Positions 1 to 6,711 are shown, counted from the first letter of the stretch. The stretch is DNA of 7,175 nt from an uncultured Ruminococcus sp. (GCA_902766585.1 CACXDV010000271.1:1-7175), one strand, 5' to 3'. Notes: a model not told the origin generated them from the letters alone. Made by a program: numbers and translations.

Positions 1-244
1 CCAGATCTCTGATATTGTCGATAGTGACAGGCTCGTTCTTTTCTGATGATGAAGCTTTATTTGCAGATACCTCGGAGGTTTCGGAGCCGGTATCATTATT
101 TTCCTTTGATTCCTTAGTCTCTGAGACCTGTGACGCACTTGCAGCGGGCTTTGACGCTGTATCCGAATTGCTGCATCCGGCAAAGGCAGCGGATGAGGTC
201 AGGCATAAACAAAGCAGGATAGCAAAAACTGTCTTTTTTTTCAT
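1..244 (-). CDS. Secreted lipoprotein, N-terminal part only (possible ABC substrate-binding protein)
   Basis: Reading the minus strand from the ATG at 244-242 gives 81 open codons that run off the left edge, so the 3' part is missing. The protein starts MKKKTVFAILLCLCLTSSAA and continues to an F-A-G-C lipobox, with the lipid-bearing Cys at residue 24. Residues 25-70 are a Ser/Thr/Lys/Glu-rich, low-complexity linker, typical of the tether between the lipid anchor and the folded domain in Gram-positive lipoproteins. The visible end (EPVTIDNIRDL) looks like the first strand of a folded domain. A Shine-Dalgarno AGGAGA lies on the minus strand at 258-253, eight bases before the ATG. Substrate-binding proteins of iron/siderophore ABC importers often begin this way, and that would suit the neighbours, but too little is present to assign a family. 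The open frame on the opposite strand of this stretch has no ribosome binding site and is a shadow. Confidence 0.8.
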   Translation of the reverse strand, partial: MKKKTVFAILLCLCLTSSAAFAGCSNSDTASKPAASASQVSETKESKENNDTGSETSEVSANKASSSEKNEPVTIDNIRDL

Positions 245-293
245 TTTAGTTTTCTCCTTTATTTTTATTGAAATATGAATTGTACCAATACTT

Positions 294-321
294 ATTATAC
301 ATGATTTACTCCGGCAATCAA
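294..321 (-). promoter_or_regulatory. Sigma-A type promoter for the minus-strand lipoprotein gene
   Basis: On the minus strand, TTGATT (321-316) and TATAAT (299-294) are separated by 16 bases. The predicted start point is near 287, which gives a leader of about 43 nt before the ATG at 244. The -10 is a full consensus match and the -35 matches at four of six positions. The assignment is by pattern only. Confidence 0.6.
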
Positions 322-349
322 CTGTTTTTCAGGAAAAATAAAATAATTG

Positions 350-378
350 TTGACATTCGGGAGTAAAGGTGCTATAAT
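350..378 (+). promoter_or_regulatory. Consensus sigma-A promoter of the iron-uptake operon
   Basis: TTGACA (350-355) and TATAAT (373-378) both match the housekeeping consensus exactly and are 17 bases apart. The -10 is also preceded by TG at 370-371, one base before the hexamer, which makes it an extended -10. The predicted start point is about 385. Such a strong core promoter implies that control comes from repression, and a palindrome sits directly on the start point (382-401). It points into the FTR1 gene and is back to back with the lipoprotein promoter. Confidence 0.85.
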
Positions 379-381
379 TCG

Positions 382-401
382 GTTAGTTTAATTGAACTAA
401 C
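382..401. promoter_or_regulatory. Operator-like palindrome on the start point, probably for a DtxR/IdeR-type metal repressor
   Basis: GTTAGTTTAATTGAACTAAC is a 20-bp inverted repeat in which nine of the ten base pairs are symmetric; only the T389/G394 pair fails. The flanking bases are not symmetric, so the symmetry ends cleanly. It begins four bases after the -10 and covers the predicted start of transcription, the classic place for a repressor that blocks RNA polymerase. The TTAG...CTAA arms resemble DtxR/IdeR-family sites (known consensus TTAGGTTAGCCTAACCTAA) more than Fur boxes built from GATAAT units. Binding by such a repressor with Fe(II) is an inference from sequence shape and from the downstream iron-transport genes. 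Confidence 0.7.
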
Positions 402-569
402 TGTATTCAGACCTGTAAATGCTTTTACGGAAGGAAATAATTCTTATTCAGTCGTTTATTATGCATAGATTATTCTTATAATGCATATATAACGGCAATT
501 TTTACGGTTTGCAGGTTTGATATAGCTAACTTTATTAGGCGACTCTAACAAATAAGGCGGATGAATCAG
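385..569 (+). other. Long, AT-rich untranslated leader of the operon
   Basis: About 185 nt separate the predicted start point from the chosen FTR1 start codon. The region holds a small hairpin (413-430: seven pairs including one G-T, loop TGCT) and an imperfect direct repeat, TTATTATGCATA (456-467) and TTATAATGCATA (476-487), spaced exactly 20 bp apart and each containing the self-complementary ATGCAT. A 20-codon open frame at 419-481 has no ribosome binding site. I recognise no known riboswitch class and see no intrinsic terminator. Confidence 0.4.
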
Positions 570-1958
570 ATGTACAGTAAAAAGGTCATTATGACCTCAG
601 GGATATTCCTGATACTGATAATGCTTTCATGTATGCTGCCGCTTGGCGCATTTGCGGCAGGCAGCGGGGATGACGGGGCAGAATACTATATGTCCTATAA
701 AAAGTATAAGGCTGCAGCAGATCCCGACGGTACGAAAACAGTCACATACAATGAAATAACCGACCAGATATCAAATCTTCTTGAGGAAGGAATGAGGAGA
801 TATACAAGCGGGGCAGAGGAAGGCGGCGAGGACGGATATTATAAGCCTTTTTCAAACGCATACGGCTTCTGGTATGAGACCTCGGGCTTTGAAAAGACAG
901 TAATGGGCTATATCTCCGGTTCGAGAGTAACGGAGGTCGAGCTGCAGTTTTCAACTATGCGCAAATCCGTTTCAAACAAGGAAAGCGCAGAGACAGTTCG
1001 CAGCGAGGTCGATACTCTTGTATCAATGCTCAGGGAGGATGCCGATAAGCTTGATTCCCTGTTCGGTTACAGCAGCGATAATTCCGGAGGCAGCGGAGGG
1101 GGACTTGCATGGGCTACCTTTGCCGCAGTATTCGGAATAATTGTCCGTGAGGGACTTGAAGCGATACTTATTGTCGGCGCAATGGCTGCCTACCTCATAC
1201 AAACAAAGAATAAGCGGGGTACGCTTTATGTTTATATAGGAGCTGTACTTGCTTTAGCGGCGAGCGTTCTTATGGCGGTCATTCTGTATTCGTTTGCAAG
1301 CAGTGCAGGAAACTCCATACCGCAGGAGATAACAGAGGGTGTTACGGCGCTGTTGGCGGCTGCCGTTCTGATATATGTTTCCAACTGGATGATATCGAAG
1401 GCGGAATCAGACAACTGGACAAAATATCTGTCCGGAAAGGTTTCTGATTCGGCAGACAAGGGCAAGGTGCTTGCGCTTGGCTTTACGTCCTTTCTTGCGG
1501 TATTCAGGGAAGGCGCAGAGGTGATTTTGTTCTGCCAGCAGTATTTCACAAGAGCAGGTTCAATGGATAACGGTTATCTTGCCGTATTCGGAGGCATTTT
1601 CGGAGGACTTGCCACAGTTGCGCTGATATTTGTACTGATAAGGGTATTCGGCGTAAAGATACCTCTCAAGCCGTTCTTCATGGCAACAAGTATTCTTATG
1701 GCTGTAATGTCGATAGCCTTCCTCGGTTCAGGTATGTGGGAGCTGTTTATGGACGGAGGACTTGCCGACAGCATAGGCGGTTTTGTACAGCAGCTTGCAG
1801 TAACGATCCCCGCGCTTGCATGGATGTCCGGAAATGAAATGCTTGCATTCTTCGGCATATATCCCACATGGATAACGCTCATACCTCAGCTGATACTGCT
1901 TGTGATAACGGTGATAACCTTTATACTTGCCATGAAGAAAAAGCCCTCAGCAGAGTAA
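570..1958 (+). CDS. ftr1: FTR1-family iron permease with extracellular N-terminal domain
   Basis: This is the membrane permease that takes iron across the cytoplasmic membrane. With the start used here the protein has 462 residues. Residues 1-29 form a signal peptide (cleavage likely after A-F-A), and residues 30-165 form a soluble, acidic extracellular domain of the kind found in the Campylobacter and FetM branch of the family. After a Gly/Ser linker come about seven membrane helices (roughly 181-212, 216-243, 252-275, 300-327, 335-359, 368-389, 430-455). The two signature motifs REGLE (193-197, helix 1) and REGAE (313-317, helix 4) are intact; their Glu residues are the known iron ligands of the family. 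The ATG at 561 abuts the AAGGCGG element (554-560), leaving no spacer, whereas the ATG at 570 lies nine bases after it, so 570 is preferred. It is the first gene of the operon, 104 nt before P19. EfeU-like and FetM are alternative names. Confidence 0.95.
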   Translation: MYSKKVIMTSGIFLILIMLSCMLPLGAFAAGSGDDGAEYYMSYKKYKAAADPDGTKTVTYNEITDQISNLLEEGMRRYTSGAEEGGEDGYYKPFSNAYGFWYETSGFEKTVMGYISGSRVTEVELQFSTMRKSVSNKESAETVRSEVDTLVSMLREDADKLDSLFGYSSDNSGGSGGGLAWATFAAVFGIIVREGLEAILIVGAMAAYLIQTKNKRGTLYVYIGAVLALAASVLMAVILYSFASSAGNSIPQEITEGVTALLAAAVLIYVSNWMISKAESDNWTKYLSGKVSDSADKGKVLALGFTSFLAVFREGAEVILFCQQYFTRAGSMDNGYLAVFGGIFGGLATVALIFVLIRVFGVKIPLKPFFMATSILMAVMSIAFLGSGMWELFMDGGLADSIGGFVQQLAVTIPALAWMSGNEMLAFFGIYPTWITLIPQLILLVITVITFILAMKKKPSAE

Positions 1959-1976
1959 AAATAATTATGCAATAGT

Positions 1977-2007
1977 CCGGTGCTGCCCGTAAAAGCTCCG
2001 GTTTTAT
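1977..2007 (+). terminator. Weak hairpin with T-rich tail, possible partial terminator between FTR1 and P19
   Basis: CCGG (1977-1980) pairs with CCGG (1998-2001), and GCT (1982-1984) pairs with AGC (1994-1996) across a T-T mismatch. The nine-base loop is followed directly by TTTTATT. The stem is short and the T run is interrupted, so strong termination is unlikely; it may attenuate or mark an RNA end. A second small stem, GAGTC/GACTC (2011-2026), follows before the P19 ribosome binding site. Confidence 0.3.
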
Positions 2008-2062
2008 TGGGAGTCTGCATTGACTCTGATACAAAGAAAAATAATATCAGGAGGAATTTAAA

Positions 2063-2710
2063 GTGAAAAAATTTGTAAGGATCTTAGCAGCAGCGCTTTG
2101 CTCTGCTCTTTTAGCCGCAAGCTTTGCAGCTTGTAATTCGGACAGCGGTTCTTCTTCAAAAAAGCCCGCTGAGGAATCAAAGACAGCTTCTGCGGCTGAT
2201 GCAAAAACAGATGATTCCGAAGAGGGCGGTGAGGAGCCTGACCTCGGATTTACAGAGGTTCCGATTTTTGAGGATGTTGAGAAGGAATTCCTTAATCTGA
2301 CCGCCGTATATTTCCAGGCTGTTGATATGACAGGAGGATATAAGGCAGAGGATTACGACTGTCACCTTGAGCTTGATGTAAAGGCACTCAAGAATGGACT
2401 TGGCTACGGTACAGGCGACTGGGTACCTTATCTTACAGTAAATTATGAAGTAACAAAGAATGATACAAAGGCTAAGGTAAGCGAGGGTACATTCATGCCT
2501 ATGGCTGCTTCCGACGGTCCCCACTACGGCGCAAATATCAAAATGGACGGCGACGGACTCTATACTGTAAAGTTTACCGTTAAGTTCCCTGATTCAAGCA
2601 CATATCTTATCCATACAGATGAAACAGGCCCTGAAACACATACATTCCCGGATGCAATTGAATACACCTTTGATAAGTGGCAGTTCACAAAGGGTGCATG
2701 GGCTGAATAA
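2063..2710 (+). CDS. p19: P19/Tp34-family iron-binding lipoprotein
   Basis: This is the extracellular metal-binding partner of FTR1 (Pfam Iron_transport/Tp34 type). The 215-residue protein has a signal peptide with the lipobox F-A-A-C, giving a lipid-bearing Cys24. A Ser/Lys/Glu-rich linker runs to about residue 60, and the beta-sandwich domain spans about 61-212. The metal ligands known from Campylobacter P19 appear in equivalent places: His101 and Glu103 (CHLEL), a Met in the M-P-M stretch (145/147), His154 (DGPHYG) and His184 (LIHTDETG). The family pattern VDM is also present (87-89). The start is GTG at 2063, eight bases after a perfect AGGAGG (2049-2054); the strong ribosome binding site suits a protein needed in quantity. 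In Gram-negative bacteria P19 is free in the periplasm, so the lipid anchor fits a cell without an outer membrane. Hairpins lie in the gaps on both sides. Confidence 0.95.
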   Translation: MKKFVRILAAALCSALLAASFAACNSDSGSSSKKPAEESKTASAADAKTDDSEEGGEEPDLGFTEVPIFEDVEKEFLNLTAVYFQAVDMTGGYKAEDYDCHLELDVKALKNGLGYGTGDWVPYLTVNYEVTKNDTKAKVSEGTFMPMAASDGPHYGANIKMDGDGLYTVKFTVKFPDSSTYLIHTDETGPETHTFPDAIEYTFDKWQFTKGAWAE

Positions 2711-2719
2711 CAGCATACA

Positions 2720-2744
2720 GGCAAAGCATTACGGGAGCTTTGCT
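2720..2744 (+). other. Stem-loop directly after the P19 gene
   Basis: GCAAAGC (2721-2727) pairs perfectly with GCTTTGC (2737-2743) around a nine-base loop, with a flanking G-T pair. No T run follows. Together with the stronger stem just downstream it makes a tandem hairpin in the P19 3' region. Confidence 0.45.
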
Positions 2745-2749
2745 GACCT

Positions 2750-2776
2750 ACTCCGACACGGGTTTCGTGTCGGAGT
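2750..2776 (+). terminator. Strong 11-bp stem-loop between P19 and the FtrD-like gene, partial terminator or RNA stabiliser
   Basis: ACTCCGACACG (2750-2760) pairs perfectly with CGTGTCGGAGT (2766-2776) around the loop GGTTT. The following bases (GATTTGCTTGTTAT) are T-rich but contain no continuous run, so this is not a complete intrinsic terminator. Such hairpins inside operons often lower downstream transcription or protect the upstream message, which would raise P19 relative to the membrane proteins. The minus strand reading also lacks a T tract. Confidence 0.55.
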
Positions 2777-2846
2777 GATTTGCTTGTTATGACATATCCC
2801 CGTTTATCCTCAGGGGAAAAAGAAATAATTTCAAAGGGGAAAGAAT

Positions 2847-4160
2847 ATGCTTACTTATCTGATCAACGTGACAGAGGATATGCTTGCTTTGTCACTTGTA
2901 ATTGGAATGATGCTCGCTTTTTTGGATACATACTGCATGGGCAGCGGAAAGGTCATAGGCAGGATAGGCTTGCTTATCGGCGTTATTGCGGCAGGCGTAA
3001 GAGCCTATTTCACCAATACGCGCAGAATTAAGGACGGCTGGAAGGTCGGCACATACGGCTACGGCTTCTCACTGGGCTTTCTTGTACTTATCATTATTGC
3101 GCTTGCCGTATTCGGATATTTTCTAATGCGGAAAAAGGAAAAATCAAAGATGAAAACAGCGGCAAGCTGGGTAATTTCAATATGCTTTGCCCTTTTTACC
3201 GCTGCTTGTCTTTACTGCTCGCTGCCGAATGTTCTCACCTATCCGTTTAAGTTCGATACCGGAGGAAACGGTATAATTTCCTCCGATTTTTTCCTGAGAC
3301 TTGGCGGATATCTTTTGGGTATGATCATATTTATTCTGTCCGGTGTATGCGTATATAAGCTTTATATGCGCGCCTGCTCAAAGGATATCAGAGCAGTGCC
3401 GTTTGTGACAATGTGTATCGGCATACTTCTGTACGGAGTTTTATTTTTCGGAAAGCTTATGGCGGTGCTCACAACAAGAAAGATAATTGATGATGTAAAC
3501 CTGTTCAGCTTTGCCGCACAGAGCAATAATATGTCGCATTGGTATACATACGGTCTGTTCATTCTTGCCTTTGTTACAGCGGCGGTTTTCTTTATCAAAA
3601 GCTTTACGAAAAAGGAACCGTTTTCAACGAAGGCACAGCACAGAAAACAGAGAGCTGTGTGGAGAAGCGGAAAAAGGTATTCACTGCTTCTGATTATATG
3701 CTTTATAGCCGGCATACTTTGCTCCACACTGTTTGTCGAAATGAATAAGGTGGTCATCCGTGAGGCTCCGGTAGAGGAACCCGTAATTATCAAGGACGCA
3801 AGCGGAGAGGATAAGGAATTGCAGGTACCGATAGAAATGGTCAGCGACGGACACCTGCACCGCTTCGGCTATAAGACGGAGGAAGGAAATCAGGTACGTT
3901 TCATTGTCGTCCTGAAACAGGAGAATACAAGCAATTACGGAGTAGGGCTTGATGCCTGTGAGATATGCGGAGAAGCCGGTTACTATGAGAACAATGCAGG
4001 TCAGATAGTATGCAAGAAATGCAATGTTATTATGAACCGTACCACCATAGGAATGAAGGGCGGATGCAATCCGATAATAATTGACTATGATATGGACGAA
4101 AATACCATTACTGTTCCCGTATCCGAAATGGTAAAGAATCAGAAGGTATTTAAGAAATGA
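2847..4160 (+). CDS. FtrD-like (DUF2318) membrane protein with extracellular Cys-rich domain
   Basis: This 437-residue protein begins at an ATG six bases after AGGGGA (2835-2840). Eight hydrophobic spans are visible (about 11-28, 35-54, 71-94, 105-128, 149-172, 183-206, 231-252, 279-298). Positively charged loops after spans 3, 5 and 7 place those loops inside, so both ends should lie outside. The extracellular tail (about 300-437) matches the DUF2318/FtrD-like domain: DGHLHRF (334-340), VRFIVVL (350-356), DACEICG (369-375), CKKC (389-392) and a closing IGMKGGCNPI (401-410). That gives Cys371, 374, 389, 392 and 407 plus His335 and His338. Family members are described as membrane iron-sulfur proteins and accompany FTR1/P19; oxidation or reduction of iron, or electron transfer outside the cell, is the usual proposal but is inferred. 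Here the cluster type is not visible. The gene lies 136 nt after P19 and 23 nt before the first permease. Confidence 0.9.
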   Translation: MLTYLINVTEDMLALSLVIGMMLAFLDTYCMGSGKVIGRIGLLIGVIAAGVRAYFTNTRRIKDGWKVGTYGYGFSLGFLVLIIIALAVFGYFLMRKKEKSKMKTAASWVISICFALFTAACLYCSLPNVLTYPFKFDTGGNGIISSDFFLRLGGYLLGMIIFILSGVCVYKLYMRACSKDIRAVPFVTMCIGILLYGVLFFGKLMAVLTTRKIIDDVNLFSFAAQSNNMSHWYTYGLFILAFVTAAVFFIKSFTKKEPFSTKAQHRKQRAVWRSGKRYSLLLIICFIAGILCSTLFVEMNKVVIREAPVEEPVIIKDASGEDKELQVPIEMVSDGHLHRFGYKTEEGNQVRFIVVLKQENTSNYGVGLDACEICGEAGYYENNAGQIVCKKCNVIMNRTTIGMKGGCNPIIIDYDMDENTITVPVSEMVKNQKVFKK

Positions 4161-4183
4161 GATCCTGAGAAAGGGAGGATAAT

Positions 4184-5476
4184 ATGTTTTTCAGAATGAT
4201 CATAGGAGCATTCCGCCGTCAGTGGAAAAAAATGCTGATGATAGCTCTGACAGTAGCGCTCGGAGCTTCGATAGCAACGGCAATGCTCAATGTCATGCTG
4301 GATGTCGGCGATAAGATAAATGAGGAGCTGAAGGCATACGGCTCAAATATAACAGTCGTTCCCAATTCACAGGCTGTAATATCCGACCTCTATGATGTGG
4401 AGGAGGAGAAGGAGGAGTATCTTGCCGAGGAAACCCTTGGTGAATTCCTTACTATATTCTGGGCAAACAATATTACGGATTTTGCGCCTGTTCTTGATAC
4501 AGATGTTACCGTAAACGGTAATGACGTTCAGCTTGTCGGCACATGGTTCGACCATCATTTTGAATTCAAGAAAAAGGGAACTGTCTATCAGCGCGACACG
4601 GGTATAATCAATCTCAGAAGCTGGTGGGACATTACCGACGGCAAATGGCTTGATGAAGCAAAGCTCAGCGGTGACTGCTATGCGATGCTCGGAAAAAAGC
4701 TTGCGGAGACTCTCGGCGTAAAAAGCGGAGATAAAATAGATGTCAAGGGAAAGAACGGTACGGAAAGCCTTGAAATCGTTGGTATATTTGAATCAGGCGA
4801 TGATGAGGAAGGCTGTATTTTTACCACCCTGTCCGCTGCTCAGAGATTATCGGGTGCAGAGGGTAAATACAAAAAAGCTGAGGTCAGCGCGATAACCTCA
4901 CCTGATGATGAGCTTGCGGTAAAGGCTGCAAGGAATCCTGAGCTTCTGAGCGGTGATGAATATGACTTATGGTACTGCACAGCTTATGTAAGCTCTATCT
5001 GCTTTCAGATACAGGAAGCTATACCCGATGCTTCGGCAAGGGCGGTTCGTCAGATAGCTGATTCTGAGGGAAAGATACTCGAAAAGACTGAGCTGCTCAT
5101 GGCTCTTATTACGCTTATGAGCCTTATCGGCGCGACACTCGGCATTTCAAATCTTGTTACATCGAGTGTTATGGAGCGTTCGGCGGAGCTTGCGCTTATG
5201 AAGGCAGTCGGCGCTAAAAACGGACAGATAACCCTTCTTGTGCTTACGGAAATAGTACTTACCTCTGTTGCGGGGGCTGCCGCGGGATATTTCATGGGTT
5301 ATGCCTTTGCACAGGTCATCGGACAGTCGGTATTTTCTTCCGCGATTGAAATGAGCGGTATGGTGGCATTTCTTGTGACGGTACTTATAATTGCCGTTAC
5401 ACTTATCGGAAGCATACCTGCCGTAAGAATGATATTAAGGCTTCGCCCGTCAGAGGTTCTTCACGGCGGACATTGA
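4184..5476 (+). CDS. MacB/FtsX-type ABC transporter permease, first of a pair
   Basis: The 430-residue protein follows a good ribosome binding site (GGGAGG, 4173-4178). The layout is typical of the MacB/LolCE/FtsX class: one membrane span near the N terminus (about 17-38), a large extracellular domain (about 45-295), then three spans (about 302-326, 348-376, 392-416) forming the FtsX domain. The element ERSAELALMKAVGA (331-344) is the conserved cytoplasmic segment that contacts the ATPase, and the C terminus ends RPSEVLHGGH in the usual style. In the extracellular domain, the WDITDGKWLD and LGKKLAETLGV parts match the MacB core pattern. Less usual features are an acidic run near 72-83, a His-His pair (124-125) and Cys165, 211, 265 and 273. 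Permeases of this kind are constant neighbours of FTR1/P19, but their substrate is unproven. It is followed after 14 nt by a second permease of the same layout. Confidence 0.92.
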   Translation: MFFRMIIGAFRRQWKKMLMIALTVALGASIATAMLNVMLDVGDKINEELKAYGSNITVVPNSQAVISDLYDVEEEKEEYLAEETLGEFLTIFWANNITDFAPVLDTDVTVNGNDVQLVGTWFDHHFEFKKKGTVYQRDTGIINLRSWWDITDGKWLDEAKLSGDCYAMLGKKLAETLGVKSGDKIDVKGKNGTESLEIVGIFESGDDEEGCIFTTLSAAQRLSGAEGKYKKAEVSAITSPDDELAVKAARNPELLSGDEYDLWYCTAYVSSICFQIQEAIPDASARAVRQIADSEGKILEKTELLMALITLMSLIGATLGISNLVTSSVMERSAELALMKAVGAKNGQITLLVLTEIVLTSVAGAAAGYFMGYAFAQVIGQSVFSSAIEMSGMVAFLVTVLIIAVTLIGSIPAVRMILRLRPSEVLHGGH

Positions 5477-5490
5477 GAGGGGAAAGTGAA

Positions 5491-6696
5491 ATGAATAAAA
5501 AACACAGGATGTTTGTAAGAATGGTGCTTGCATCCCTGCTCAGACGGCGTTCAAGGATGATAGTTGCCCTGCTTGCGATAGTTGTGGGAGCGACTATACT
5601 TTCGGGGCTCGGTCTTATCTATTATGACGTGCCGAGGCAGATGAGCGCACAGTTCAGAAGCTATGGAGCAAATGTGATTTTTACGCCTTCGGATAATTCT
5701 TTTATGACAGACAGCGAAATTAAGAAGGCTGTATCGGTTTTTCCGTCAGAAAAGACAGAGGGATATACCCCGTACAGATACGAAAATTCAAAGCTCAACA
5801 ATCTTCCCGTTACCTTGGCGGGAACGGACTTTTCTTCTGTTCTGAAAACAAGCCCTTACTGGCATATTACCGGAGAGCTTCCGGACGGCAGCGGAAAGAC
5901 ACTTGTCGGAAAAAAGCTTGCCGAGAAATTCGGATTCAGCGCCGGCGACAGCTTCAGTCTGCTCAATTCCTTTCAGGTCACTGAGGATACCGATTTGTCG
6001 GGCGTACCGGAATATGAGATATATACAGATCCTCAGACGAATGAAAAATTCTGTGACCATATGCTTGACCTCAGAGTTTCGGGAATACTTGAAACGGGAG
6101 GCTCTGAGGAGGAATACATTTATGTTACGCTTGATGACCTGAGCGATCTCATGCTGAGTGACAGAGGGTGTGATATAGTCGAGGTAAGTGTTGCAGCAAG
6201 AGAGGATGAGCTTAAGGGTTACCTTGATAAAATAAACAAAACCTCCGATACTCTTACTGCAAAGCCCGTAAAGCGTGTTACAGCGTCGGAAAGTACAGTT
6301 CTTTCAAAGCTTGAATCGCTCGTACTCATAGTTACAGTCGTTGTTCTTGCTTTGACAATGATATGCGTAGCCACAACGATGATGGCGGTCATTGCTGAAA
6401 GACGGCGTGAGATAGGTCTGAGAAAGGCTCTCGGCGCGCTGGATTCAAGCATTGTTACGGAGTTTCTGTCAGAGGGCATTGTCCTTGGAGCAGTCGGAGG
6501 CATAATCGGTTCGGTTCTCGGATATCTGTTTGCGGACACTGTGAGCATGAATGTTTTCAGCAGTTCAATAACCTTCCGTCCGCTGCTGATACCTGTTGCG
6601 ATAATAGTTTCCGTAACGGTCACGGGGCTTGCGTGTCTTATACCTATAAGGAGCGCGGTCGATGTTGATCCGGCACTGGTTCTAAAGGGAGAATGA
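5491..6696 (+). CDS. MacB/FtsX-type ABC transporter permease, second of the pair
   Basis: The ATG at 5491 gives a 401-residue protein and is preceded by AGAGGGGA (5476-5483) with a seven-base spacer. The frame is open back to a TTG at 5473 that overlaps the upstream stop, but that codon would leave the ribosome binding site inside the gene, so 5491 is preferred. The layout repeats that of the upstream permease: one span at about 22-45, an extracellular domain (about 50-270), and three spans (about 276-302, 325-348, 364-386). ERRREIGLRKALGA (303-316) is a textbook coupling segment of MacB-type permeases, and the end reads DPALVLKGE. The two permeases share the YGxNxxxxP element after the first span but differ widely in the extracellular domain, which suggests a heterodimer. 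Cys188 and Cys227 lie in the extracellular part. The gap to the ATPase gene is 15 nt. Confidence 0.92.
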   Translation: MNKKHRMFVRMVLASLLRRRSRMIVALLAIVVGATILSGLGLIYYDVPRQMSAQFRSYGANVIFTPSDNSFMTDSEIKKAVSVFPSEKTEGYTPYRYENSKLNNLPVTLAGTDFSSVLKTSPYWHITGELPDGSGKTLVGKKLAEKFGFSAGDSFSLLNSFQVTEDTDLSGVPEYEIYTDPQTNEKFCDHMLDLRVSGILETGGSEEEYIYVTLDDLSDLMLSDRGCDIVEVSVAAREDELKGYLDKINKTSDTLTAKPVKRVTASESTVLSKLESLVLIVTVVVLALTMICVATTMMAVIAERRREIGLRKALGALDSSIVTEFLSEGIVLGAVGGIIGSVLGYLFADTVSMNVFSSSITFRPLLIPVAIIVSVTVTGLACLIPIRSAVDVDPALVLKGE

Positions 6697-6711
6697 GAAG
6701 GAGGAAAGAAA

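Noticed and set aside
15..278. 87-codon open frame on the plus strand at the left edge
   Set aside because: It has no ribosome binding site, and it lies opposite a minus-strand lipoprotein gene that has a signal peptide, lipobox, ribosome binding site and promoter.
279..289. Small inverted repeat ATTG-TAC-CAAT near the minus-strand start point
   Set aside because: Only four paired bases per arm, which is expected by chance in AT-rich DNA; not enough for an operator call.
419..481. 20-codon open frame in the leader as a possible leader peptide
   Set aside because: No ribosome binding site precedes it, and it shows no run of regulatory codons or attenuator structure after it.
526..538. Possible second repressor site (CTAA...TTAG) in the leader
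   Set aside because: The half-sites are in the opposite order to the TTAG...CTAA arrangement of the main palindrome, and only four bases pair.
2020..2047. Internal promoter for P19 (TTGACT, 16 bp, TAATAT)
   Set aside because: The start point would fall at about 2053, inside the AGGAGG, so the transcript would lose its ribosome binding site.
2780..3031. 83-codon plus-strand frame overlapping the FtrD-like gene
   Set aside because: It is out of frame with the 437-codon gene, which has clear membrane spans and a conserved Cys domain, and it has no supporting motif.
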